Source: Candidatus Hydrogenedentes bacterium CG07_land_8_20_14_0_80_42_17 (GTDB lineage: Bacteria > UBA8481). Taken from it: DNA of 6,333 nucleotides. Positions 1 through 5,913 of the stretch are shown here, piece after piece. The stretch lies in the NCBI GenBank assembly GCA_002780065.1, contig PEWQ01000170.1:19334-25666 (forward strand). Direction: 5' to 3'. Each line of letters opens with the position of its first letter. The stretch's first letter is position 1. The notes under the pieces were generated by a model, which worked only from the letters and a program-made list of their open reading frames with translations, was not told where the DNA came from and made no database searches. The position numbers and the translations under genes were made by a program.

Positions 1-327
1 TCATCGCAGACCTTTAAAAAATTTGTAAATATTTCCATAAATATACCATCTTTTCAAACCGTCAAATTTTTTCCATAACAATCTAAGACAATCTAAAAAT
101 CAAAACTAGTTTTAAAGTAAAAATAGGTTTTGTCATATTACGATTATAATGTTTGAACCTATCCAACCAGAGCGGCAAGCTGTTGTCTTGGCTCAGCGAC
201 AATGATACTTTTCCGTTCATTCATACTTGTAACAGGACTAACACTCACCTTATCGATAAAACTGTCACCCGTCCCGTTATTGTGCAAAACTCTCTAACCC
301 TGAACCCAACAATTTTAAATCCGACTC
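1..327. other. AT-rich intergenic region downstream of spoVS, no gene seen
   Basis: No frame with protein-like composition is present. It holds a 10-bp direct duplication ACAATCTAAG/ACAATCTAAA (78-97), a perfect 12-bp palindrome AAAACTAGTTTT (102-113) and a 10-bp palindrome TTATCGATAA (250-259). None has the stem plus T run of an intrinsic terminator on the minus strand, so where the rny-ymdB-spoVS transcript ends is not visible. Confidence 0.5.
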
Positions 328-588
328 CTATCTCTTTTCAACAAAAAATTTGATCGCAGTCTTTTCTGCTCCGTCAATATTTACATCGACAAATGCAGGC
401 TTGCAAACGAGGTCGATGCCGTTAGGCGCGACATAGCCCCGAGCAATCGCTATCGCCTTTACAGCCTGATTTATTGCGCCGGCTCCGATAGCCTGCATTT
501 CAGATTTTCCGCTCTCGCGAATAATGCTCGCTAAAGCTCCAGCGACCGAAGCCGGGTTCGACTTGGCCGATACCTTTAGAATAGTCAC
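328..588 (-). CDS. spoVS: Stage V sporulation protein S (SpoVS), Alba-fold
   Basis: SpoVS is a small, highly conserved protein with an Alba-like fold, probably nucleic-acid binding. In Bacillus it is needed for normal late sporulation, but the family also occurs in bacteria that do not form spores, so it does not prove sporulation here. With the start at GTG 588 the protein has 86 residues, identical to the Bacillus length, and begins MTILKVSAKSNP as the family does. Hallmarks are the AKSNPASVAGALA stretch, the central MQAIGAGAINQAVKAIAIAR and the DLVCKPAF and DGAEKTAIKFFVE strands. An upstream GTG at 597 would add MAV and lies too close to the AGGAGG site. The GTG overlaps the ymdB TAG by one base (TAGTG), so translation is likely coupled. 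No intrinsic terminator is clear downstream. Confidence 0.96.
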   Translation of the reverse strand: MTILKVSAKSNPASVAGALASIIRESGKSEMQAIGAGAINQAVKAIAIARGYVAPNGIDLVCKPAFVDVNIDGAEKTAIKFFVEKR

Positions 589-1451
589 TACTGCCACACC
601 TCCTGCAGACGTTCGATATGAAATGCACGTCCATTGCTTGCATACGCTTTTACTAATACACCATTAATACAAACTTTTCCGCTTCTTGCCACTTCAAAAC
701 GACGAGGCATGCCTGTAAGAAACTTCTCGATGACAGCCTTCTTGCTCATGCCGATAATCGAGTCTATAGGTCCAGTCATTCCGGCATCAGTTATGAATGC
801 CGTTCCGCCGGAAAGAATCGATTCGTCCGCGGTCTGAACATGCGTATGAGTTCCAATAACCGCTGTCACTCTTCCGTTCAAATAAAAACCGAGAGCTTTC
901 TTTTCAGATGTCGCCTCTGCATGAATATCCACGATTGTGATATGAGTTTCAAGTCCTATTTTCACCAGCAACACTTCTGCCGAGTCAAACGGCGAGTCAA
1001 CAACTTGATGAGGATCCATAAAGACTCTGCCGCTGACATTTATAACTCCGATTAAATGTCCTCGTCGCCCTTTGTAAACGCACCAGCCTTTCCCAGGATT
1101 GCGCCGAGGATAATTTGCCGGCCGAAGAACATTATCATACGAATCGAGAATTTTTAGAGCGTCTCGTTTCTGCCATATATGATTGCCTGACGTGAAGACA
1201 TCTATACTCATTCCTGAAAGTTCACGCATCACATCATTCGTTATTCCACTTCCGCCAGCCGCATTCTCGATATTTGCAATCACAATGTCCGGAGAATAAT
1301 TCTTGTTCCACAAAGGAAGAATTTCAACCAAAGCTTTACGACCTGGCCTGCCGACAATATCGCCGATAAAAAGTGCCGTCACAACATCTGAAGATTTCGG
1401 CCGCAATACGGATTTGCCGATTGTAATTGCTGACGGAGTGGCTGAACTCAA
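588..1451 (-). CDS. ymdB: YmdB-type metallophosphoesterase (cyclic nucleotide phosphodiesterase)
   Basis: YmdB-family enzymes hydrolyse 2',3'-cyclic nucleotides with a two-metal centre; in Bacillus subtilis the gene affects the choice between biofilm and motility and nanotube formation. Counting from the internal GTG at 1382, the length is 264 residues, the family's usual size. The ligand set is complete: D8 in FIGDIVG, E39-N40 in NIENAAGG, N67-H68 in TSGNHIW, H154 in DIHAE, and H179 and H181 in GTHTHVQTADE. The DAGMTGP motif follows. The start is uncertain. TTG 1451 has GGAG 9 nt upstream and adds 23 residues of Ser- and Thr-rich sequence unlike the family. TTG 1466 is in frame but lacks a ribosome binding site. 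GTG 1382 matches the family start but also lacks a clear site. The stop TAG (590-588) shares its last base with the spoVS start, so the two are coupled. Function is firm; only the N-terminus is open. Confidence 0.95.
   Translation of the reverse strand: MSSATPSAITIGKSVLRPKSSDVVTALFIGDIVGRPGRKALVEILPLWNKNYSPDIVIANIENAAGGSGITNDVMRELSGMSIDVFTSGNHIWQKRDALKILDSYDNVLRPANYPRRNPGKGWCVYKGRRGHLIGVINVSGRVFMDPHQVVDSPFDSAEVLLVKIGLETHITIVDIHAEATSEKKALGFYLNGRVTAVIGTHTHVQTADESILSGGTAFITDAGMTGPIDSIIGMSKKAVIEKFLTGMPRRFEVARSGKVCINGVLVKAYASNGRAFHIERLQEVWQ
599..604 (-). promoter_or_regulatory. Ribosome binding site inside ymdB that sets the spoVS start
   Basis: AGGAGG (604-599), embedded in the last ymdB codons, lies 10 nt before GTG 588-586 and only 1 nt before the in-frame GTG 597-595. 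Spacing therefore favours the shorter protein. Confidence 0.8.
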
Positions 1452-1500
1452 TTTACCTTGCTCCAAGAAGCTGTGAATAAATCCATATTATTGGTCACAA

Positions 1501-1544
1501 GCAAAGGCGTGGGCGCCTGTGCCTCCAGAGGCATCTCTCTTTGC
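1501..1544. repeat. Nested GC-rich hairpin element between rny and ymdB
   Basis: Two adjacent hairpins, AGGCG-TGGG-CGCCT (1505-1518) and TGCCT-CCAG-AGGCA (1520-1533), are enclosed by an outer complementary pair GCAAAG (1501-1506) and CTTTGC (1539-1544). The GC-rich core stands out sharply from the AT-rich flanks. The compact palindromic build resembles REP/MITE-like dispersed intergenic elements. It could also attenuate or stabilise the rny-ymdB transcript. It has no terminator-type T run on the minus strand. Confidence 0.5.
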
Positions 1545-1551
1545 AATGTTA

Positions 1552-1625
1552 TTAAAAAATTTGAAATTGCAAATTGTAAAGTGCAAATTGAAAATTTTAT
1601 TTTTCCAATTTTCATGTTTCAATTA
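1552..1625. repeat. AT-rich degenerate repeat stretch in the rny-ymdB spacer
   Basis: Short near-copies of gcaaattg (1568-1575 and 1583-1590), with aaattgaaaatttt and ccaattttcatgtttcaatt variants, fill the interval. On the minus strand GAAAATT and AATTTTC can pair around a 10-base loop, a weak stem. Such caaattt/caatttt strings are a common form of intergenic decay or dispersed repeat. No gene is seen. Confidence 0.4.
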
Positions 1626-1643
1626 TTTCTCGCCTTCCACTTA

Positions 1644-3209
1644 TTATCTGGCATAATCCACAAATTTAGTTTCGCGAATAACAGTTACTCTGATCTGACC
1701 TGGATAATCCAAGTCAGTCTCGATCTTCTTCGCGATGTCCTTTGCATTCTGCCGCGCTTCATGGTCAGTGACTTGCTGGTGATTGACAAGCACTCTAACT
1801 TCGCGGCCGGCTTGAACCGCATAAGCTTTCTCCACACCTTTGAATGTGAGAGCAATCTTTTCCAGAGCTTCAAGCCGCTTTACGTACATGTCTGCTCTCT
1901 CGACTCTAACTCCCGGCCGCGACGCAGAAATCGCATCGGCAATCTGAACCATTATTGCTTCAATGGTCAGCTCGGCGTCTCCGTGATGCCCCGCGACTGC
2001 CGCAACAATTACCGGCGATTCGTTGTATCTCTTCAAAACTTCAGCTCCTACCAAAGCATGCGGACCCTCAACCTCGTGATCAACAGCTTTTCCTATATCA
2101 TGCAAAAGGCAGGCGCGCCGTATCAACGCAACGTCATAGCCCATCTCCGCCGCAATTAACGCGCCTAGATGCGCAACTTCCTTTGAATGCATAAGCACAT
2201 TCTGCCCGTAGCTCATTCTGTACTTCAATCTACCCAAAATCTGCAATAGTTCTGGCCGGATGTTGTGTATTCCAAGTTCGTATGTTACCTCATCAGCTGC
2301 TTTCCTTATCAGTTGATCCACTTCTTTCTTTGCTTTTTCGAGAACCTCTTCGATTCTTGTGGGATGAATTCTTCCGTCAGCAACTAGCTTCGTCAACGCG
2401 ATCTTGGCGATCTCGCGCCTGACCGGATCGAAGCAAGAAAGATGTACTGCTTGAGGCGTATCGTCAATAACTAAATCGACTCCGCTCAAACGTTCAAATT
2501 CGCGAATGTTTCTTCCTTCTCTACCTATGATTCTTCCCTTCAAATCGTCGTTGGGTAATGAAATAGTTGAAACTGTTCGCTCGGAAGTTATATCAGAGGC
2601 GTATCTCTGCATAGCAATAGTCAGAATTTCTTGAGCCTTTTCATCGGAGTCATGCTTTGCTTCTTCTTCAATTTTTCTTACCAAGCGCGCCGCTTCAGCT
2701 CTCGCTTCATCTTCAATCTCTTTTATCAATAATGATTTTGCTTCATCTGAAGTGAGATGAGAAAGTTGTTCCAATTTTTTGCGCAGTTCTTGTTCTCTGA
2801 CTAAAAGATTTTTTTGATCAACTGATAATTTTGCTAATCCGGTCTTAAGTTCGACTTCTGTTTTCTCTACTGCTTCTAACTTCTTATCTAAGGCTTCTTC
2901 TTTCTGACGAATCTTGTCTTCAATTCGCTTCTGCTCAGATCTCTGTCTATCGAGATCCTTCTGAGCATTAATTCGCTCCTTTTGAAATTCGTCGCGAGCT
3001 TCGAGTAATGCCTCTCGTTTTATTACATCTGATTCGCGGCGCGCATTTTCGAGTATCTGGTCGCGCCGATAGCCGGCGCTTCCTAATGTGTTACGCTCCT
3101 GATACCACCGATAAACCCAGCCCAAAATAGCCGCTATTGCCATCGCAGCAAACATCAACAGCATCTGTTGCTGTTCTGATAATGTCGTAAGCTTTTCCAA
3201 TATGTGCAT
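1644..3209 (-). CDS. rny: Ribonuclease Y (membrane-anchored endoribonuclease)
   Basis: RNase Y cleaves single-stranded RNA internally and starts bulk mRNA decay in many bacteria without RNase E; it acts at the inner face of the membrane. The 521-residue length equals the family norm (about 520). The domains appear in the usual order. An N-terminal membrane helix (about 15-36, LLMFAAMAIAAILGWVYRWY) comes first. A long charged coiled coil (about 40-200, rich in Glu, Lys, Arg and Gln) follows. A KH RNA-binding domain (about 212-275) has the GRIIGREGRN loop at 225-234. The metal-dependent HD domain has H341, the HDIGKA signature at H370-D371, and HH at 408-409. All catalytic residues expected for the family are present, so it should be active. 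The start is ATG 3209, preceded by GGAGGT at 6 nt. It is followed by ymdB and spoVS, the order known from Bacillus, although the 192-base gap to ymdB is filled by repeats. Confidence 0.98.
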   Translation of the reverse strand: MHILEKLTTLSEQQQMLLMFAAMAIAAILGWVYRWYQERNTLGSAGYRRDQILENARRESDVIKREALLEARDEFQKERINAQKDLDRQRSEQKRIEDKIRQKEEALDKKLEAVEKTEVELKTGLAKLSVDQKNLLVREQELRKKLEQLSHLTSDEAKSLLIKEIEDEARAEAARLVRKIEEEAKHDSDEKAQEILTIAMQRYASDITSERTVSTISLPNDDLKGRIIGREGRNIREFERLSGVDLVIDDTPQAVHLSCFDPVRREIAKIALTKLVADGRIHPTRIEEVLEKAKKEVDQLIRKAADEVTYELGIHNIRPELLQILGRLKYRMSYGQNVLMHSKEVAHLGALIAAEMGYDVALIRRACLLHDIGKAVDHEVEGPHALVGAEVLKRYNESPVIVAAVAGHHGDAELTIEAIMVQIADAISASRPGVRVERADMYVKRLEALEKIALTFKGVEKAYAVQAGREVRVLVNHQQVTDHEARQNAKDIAKKIETDLDYPGQIRVTVIRETKFVDYAR

Positions 3210-3215
3210 CTTCAA

Positions 3216-3221
3216 ACCTCC
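3216..3221 (-). promoter_or_regulatory. Strong ribosome binding site that fixes the rny start
   Basis: GGAGGT lies 6 nt upstream of ATG 3209-3207. A TTG in frame at 3215-3213 would touch this site directly and cannot be used, so the protein begins MHILEK and not two residues earlier. Confidence 0.85.
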
Positions 3222-3282
3222 AATTTATTTGGAGATTCCGAAAAAGAGTAAGTAATGCGTATCGAAATCTTGTTAGGTTTCT

Positions 3283-3310
3283 TGAAGAATAAAATTTAAA
3301 TTTTTCTTCA
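3283..3310. repeat. Palindrome with 13-bp arms in the rny leader
   Basis: On the plus strand TGAAGAA, a two-base bulge (ta) and AAATTT are followed immediately by AAATTT and TTCTTCA. The arms pair over 13 bases apart from the bulge. It lies about 74 bases upstream of the rny ATG. It could be a regulator site or a transcript hairpin; nothing links it to a known regulator. Confidence 0.5.
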
Positions 3311-3432
3311 GTTCCGTTCACACTTCTTCTCTCATCAGAATCTAATAAAAATAGGCTCTGTATCCGGCATTGCAAAAATGAAATAAAAAGAATAATCATC
3401 TTTTTCGCAGTCATGCCTAACACGGCCGTAAT

Positions 3433-3458
3433 AAAAATTATCTTCCGGCTAAAGCCGG
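3433..3458 (-). terminator. Possible intrinsic terminator for the TPR transcript
   Basis: CCGGCT-AA-AGCCGG (3445-3458) is a perfect GC-rich hairpin, effectively a 5-bp stem with a TTTA loop in the transcript. On the minus strand it is followed after about 7 nt by TTTTT (3437-3433). The gap between stem and T run is longer than in a canonical terminator, and CCGGCTTTAGCCGG-like hairpins are often dispersed intergenic repeats, so either reading is possible. Confidence 0.35.
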
Positions 3459-3498
3459 TATAGATACCACAAAATTCATCGTTCATCATTCAGTACAA

Positions 3499-3588
3499 AT
3501 GCCTCGCATTAATGAATGCCTCGCATTAATGAATGCCTCGCATTAATGAATGCCTCGCATTAATGGATGCCTCGCATTAATGAATGCC
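3499..3588 (-). repeat. 17-bp tandem repeat array (five copies plus a partial) at the 3' end of the TPR gene
   Basis: On the minus strand the unit GGCATTCATTAATGCGA is repeated five times (3588-3504) and followed by a partial GGCAT (3503-3499). The only difference is a T-to-C change at 3566 in the second unit. The first unit supplies the last three codons and the TAA stop of the TPR gene. Each unit can fold as GCATT-CATT-AATGC. Each unit also reads ATG CGA GGC ATT CAT TAA, with its TAA overlapping the next ATG by one base, which exactly gives the 17-base period. GAGG lies 9 nt before each following ATG. Copies are directly adjacent with no unique spacers, so this is a minisatellite (VNTR-type) array and not CRISPR. 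Confidence 0.97.
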
Positions 3589-5658
3589 TTCCAATTCAGA
3601 TATGCGCGGCAAAAGATCCGTATTCCCGTCGTGATCAAGCGCAACTGCTCTTTGATACTGTTCAAGCGCCTCCGCCCGACGATTTAGAGCTTCAGCTGAA
3701 GCTCCCCACAGCCGATGAAAGAAACCTGCTTGAGCTACATTATCCGACACAAGGATTGCTTTGAAATCTTCAATCGCTTTTTCGTAATTCTTCATCGCAA
3801 AATGAAGATATCCGCGCGTCCTGCGAATTGGATCTAAGTTGGCATCTCCATAAAGTTCCTCAATCTCAGAAACTCGCGCCATAGCCTGCGGTAATTCTCG
3901 ATTCAGCTTCGCCGCAACCCAGCCGTATGAAAGAACAGCTTCTGCATTCTTCGGCTCGGACACAATCCATGACTTCAAGACCTCAAACGCCTCTGTCTCC
4001 GCATCGGACGCAAAGAGCTCATTCGAGAAAAATCGCTTTTCGACTGTTCGAAGTCCGCCTTTCAAAAGTTCCTGCCGAGCTGAACGCTCGTTTCCTAGCA
4101 CCCGATATAACCTAGCTAAAGAGCGATAGAACTGAGGTTCCAAAGGATCTTGGTCCCGAACTGTCTGCAATCGAACTATTCCATCGTTGATTACTTTGTT
4201 GGCGCTCCGTTCGTCTCCGCGTTCTTTGAAGAATGTTTGGAGCACGATATATCCCGCAGGATTAATCTTGTCTCGTTCAATAAGTCCTCTCAATACATTT
4301 TCCGCATCTTTCTGTCTCGATGCGTCTGAAAGTATTCCTGCTCTCCGCACTGAAATTTCAAAATATTCCGGAGCATCTGAATTCGACTTCAGCCACTGGT
4401 CTAAAAGATCAAGCGCCTCATCATGCTTTCCCTGCTGTGCAAGCGCTACTGCTGTCCGGTCGAGAATGTCTATCTTCTCAACACGTCCGCTCATAAGTCT
4501 CATCGCCTGCTTGTAATAATTCGCGGCCGCTACAAAATCTTTATCGGCAAATGTAATGTCGCCGAGCCGCGGAAGCGCAAGCTGATTCTTTGAGTTTCGT
4601 TCAAGAGCTTTCTTATATGCCGCCTTTGCACTTTGAGTATCACCAAGCTGACGCTTGAAGTCGCCCAACAATATCAACGCATAAGAATGCTCAGGATATT
4701 TCTCAACTGCCTTCTCTACCGACTTCAATCCTGCAACTGTATCCCCAGCACGCCACTTCTTGACGCCTTCTTCTAATAATCCCTTTGCTGATTCGCGCAT
4801 CAATTTATCGAGCTTATCTTTTCCAAGCAATTTTCCTAAGGTCACCATTGTATCGGATTTTTCAGCGTTGCGAATAGTTGTAAGAACCTCGTTGATGTCC
4901 TGCTCGTCCTTGTTGAGCGCCATTACCAAAAAGCTTTCCGCTTCAGCCGCGCGGTTCAGTTGAGCAAAAGCCGCCGCAATGTTGCCGTATATGACTCCGT
5001 CATCAATGCCCAGCGCAATTGCGTTGTTGCTCTCTTGAATAGAGCGTTCAAAATTTCTGGAAAAATAATACGCAGTCGCTAGGTGTGCGTGAATTCTTGC
5101 ATCCTCTGGCGCCATTGAAACAGCAAGTTCAAGAAGATTTACAGAAACATCAGGGTTGTTAATATCGACAGGCAGAGCGTACTGAAGGTATCTCCCGACA
5201 AGAAATCTTCGCAATAATTCAATCGCCGGTTCTTTATCTGCAAGAGCTTCAATCGCATATCTGAATGCACTTTGATAATGATAAATCGCCAGCGCAGGAT
5301 TTTCTGTTTCGATGATTCTAGCTATTCCGAGATGAATTCTCGGATCTTCATAGCGAAGGTTTAAAGCATCTTGATAAAGCCTGAATGCATCTCGAAATTT
5401 ACCCGCTCGTTCCGCCGAAATCCCTTTTGAATAAAGTTCTTCCACTTTTGATGAAAGAGTGTCACCGCGCGGCGACTTCGAAAGCACTCCAAAAAGAGTG
5501 CTGATCGCATCTGACAGACGACTTGCTTCAGCGCTTTCCTTCGGTGCCTTGGCTTGGGGATTACGATTCGATTGAGCATACGCGTTCGAAACAAAAAGTA
5601 ATGAAATAGAAAGCACTGCCAATAAACTAAATAATTTAAATGACTGTTTAAAATTCAT
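3577..5658 (-). CDS. Exported tetratricopeptide-repeat (TPR) protein
   Basis: This 693-residue protein starts at ATG 5658 with a good GAGG ribosome binding site 8 nt upstream. Residues 1-29 form a classic signal peptide: Lys at 4 and 8, a hydrophobic core (FSLLAVLSISLLFVS) and an AYA cleavage motif before QS, so the protein is probably exported. No lipobox cysteine is seen. After a low-complexity linker (about 30-65) the rest is helical repeats. TPR-like units are clearest at about 71-104, 186-219, 220-250, 289-322, 323-356, 357-390, 507-540, 608-641 and 642-675, each with the usual small and aromatic residues, for example the DPRIHLGIA, NIAAAFAQLNRAAEAESFLV and NYEKAIEDFKAIL stretches. TPR arrays are protein-binding scaffolds. 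No catalytic domain is visible, so a scaffold or assembly role in the envelope is inference. The last codons (GIH) and the stop lie inside the first unit of the 17-bp tandem array. It lies 5' of rny with a 367-base gap and is probably a separate transcription unit. Confidence 0.9.
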   Translation of the reverse strand: MNFKQSFKLFSLLAVLSISLLFVSNAYAQSNRNPQAKAPKESAEASRLSDAISTLFGVLSKSPRGDTLSSKVEELYSKGISAERAGKFRDAFRLYQDALNLRYEDPRIHLGIARIIETENPALAIYHYQSAFRYAIEALADKEPAIELLRRFLVGRYLQYALPVDINNPDVSVNLLELAVSMAPEDARIHAHLATAYYFSRNFERSIQESNNAIALGIDDGVIYGNIAAAFAQLNRAAEAESFLVMALNKDEQDINEVLTTIRNAEKSDTMVTLGKLLGKDKLDKLMRESAKGLLEEGVKKWRAGDTVAGLKSVEKAVEKYPEHSYALILLGDFKRQLGDTQSAKAAYKKALERNSKNQLALPRLGDITFADKDFVAAANYYKQAMRLMSGRVEKIDILDRTAVALAQQGKHDEALDLLDQWLKSNSDAPEYFEISVRRAGILSDASRQKDAENVLRGLIERDKINPAGYIVLQTFFKERGDERSANKVINDGIVRLQTVRDQDPLEPQFYRSLARLYRVLGNERSARQELLKGGLRTVEKRFFSNELFASDAETEAFEVLKSWIVSEPKNAEAVLSYGWVAAKLNRELPQAMARVSEIEELYGDANLDPIRRTRGYLHFAMKNYEKAIEDFKAILVSDNVAQAGFFHRLWGASAEALNRRAEALEQYQRAVALDHDGNTDLLPRISELEGIH

Positions 5659-5675
5659 TTCTTACACCTCGAGTT

Positions 5676-5698
5676 GTATTGTCTTGCAATTACAATAC
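5676..5698 (-). promoter_or_regulatory. Leader hairpin directly upstream of the TPR ribosome binding site
   Basis: GTATTGT (5676-5682) and ACAATAC (5692-5698) are perfect 7-base complements around a 9-base loop that contains TTGCAA. In the transcript the hairpin ends 5 nt before GAGG (5670-5667), the ribosome binding site lying 8 nt from the ATG at 5658. Its position suggests an influence on translation initiation or 5'-end stability; no known riboswitch is recognised. Confidence 0.4.
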
Positions 5699-5785
5699 CG
5701 AGCGCATATCAGTCTTATGAAAAAAATCGTTCACTACCGAGAGCAAAGAAAACGCAAAGCAGACGGAGATAAAAATTATTTATAA

Positions 5786-5816
5786 AATATAAACTCCATG
5801 CACTCTGTTTTGTCAA
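5786..5816 (-). promoter_or_regulatory. Candidate proximal promoter for the TPR gene
   Basis: A second consensus TTGACA lies at 5816-5811 on the minus strand. Possible -10 boxes follow at spacings of 17 to 19 nt (TTTATA, TTATAT, or TATATT at 5791-5786), all in a small AT palindrome TTTATA-AAA-TATAAA (5779-5793). The -35 is flanked by ATGCA (5798-5802) and TGCAT (5817-5821), an inverted pair. If used, it would give a 5' leader of about 120 nt for the TPR gene. Confidence 0.45.
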
Positions 5817-5869
5817 TGCATACTACTGAGCAAATTGTCTCTTTCTAGCGACTATTACGACGCCGATAC

Positions 5870-5913
5870 AGAAAGCAACTACTAAATTTCAAATATTGAA
5901 TTATTTGCTTTCT
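5870..5913. repeat. Inverted repeat with 9-bp arms and nested hairpin over the distal promoter
   Basis: The arms AGAAAGCAA (5870-5878) and TTGCTTTCT (5905-5913) are perfect reverse complements. Between them TTCAA-ATA-TTGAA (5888-5900) forms a second small palindrome. The right arm covers part of the spacer and the edge of the -10 of the distal promoter candidate. It could be an operator for a dimeric regulator or a transcript hairpin. It lacks a following T run on either strand, so it is a poor intrinsic terminator. Confidence 0.5.

Larger units (their letters stand above)
3222..3498 (-). other. Non-coding spacer and leader upstream of rny
   Basis: This stretch separates the tandem array from the rny ribosome binding site. 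It holds the GC hairpin at 3445-3458, an AT-rich palindrome at 3283-3310, and only a weak promoter candidate: TTGCAA (3375-3370), 16 nt, TATTTT (3353-3348), 4 of 6 matches in each box. A minus-strand frame from ATG 3489 runs through it into the rny 5' end. Its composition does not look like protein, and I do not call it. Confidence 0.5.

Noticed and set aside
102-113. AAAACTAGTTTT as a terminator for the spoVS transcript
   Set aside because: The stem is nearly all AT and has no loop, and it lies over 200 bases past the spoVS stop, so stable termination is unlikely.
130-150. TTGTCA and TATAAT on the plus strand as a promoter
   Set aside because: The boxes are only 9 nt apart, too close for a sigma-70-type promoter, and no gene follows on that strand.
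153-353. Plus-strand open frame of 66 residues with a TTG start
   Set aside because: There is no ribosome binding site, it is Asn/Thr/Pro-rich low-complexity sequence, and it runs into the 3' end of spoVS.
1501-1544. tRNA-like cloverleaf
   Set aside because: It has only two short hairpins plus an outer stem, about 44 bases in all, with no anticodon arm layout or TTCGA-type T loop.
1458-2159. Plus-strand open frame of 233 residues
   Set aside because: It is the antisense shadow of the 3' part of rny plus the repeat spacer; rny has all its catalytic motifs on the other strand.
3091-3489. Minus-strand frame of 132 residues starting at ATG 3489
   Set aside because: It overlaps the first 119 bases of rny in another frame, crosses the GC hairpin and the AT palindrome, and has no coherent protein composition. 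Its ATG overlap with the last mini-ORF stop is noted, but it is not called as a gene.
3499-3588. CRISPR array
   Set aside because: The 17-bp units are directly adjacent with no unique spacers, and no cas genes are present.
3927-4963. Plus-strand open frames opposite the TPR gene (3927-4115, 4187-4516, 4760-4963)
   Set aside because: They are antisense shadows of a long, well-supported TPR coding region, without ribosome sites or recognisable products.
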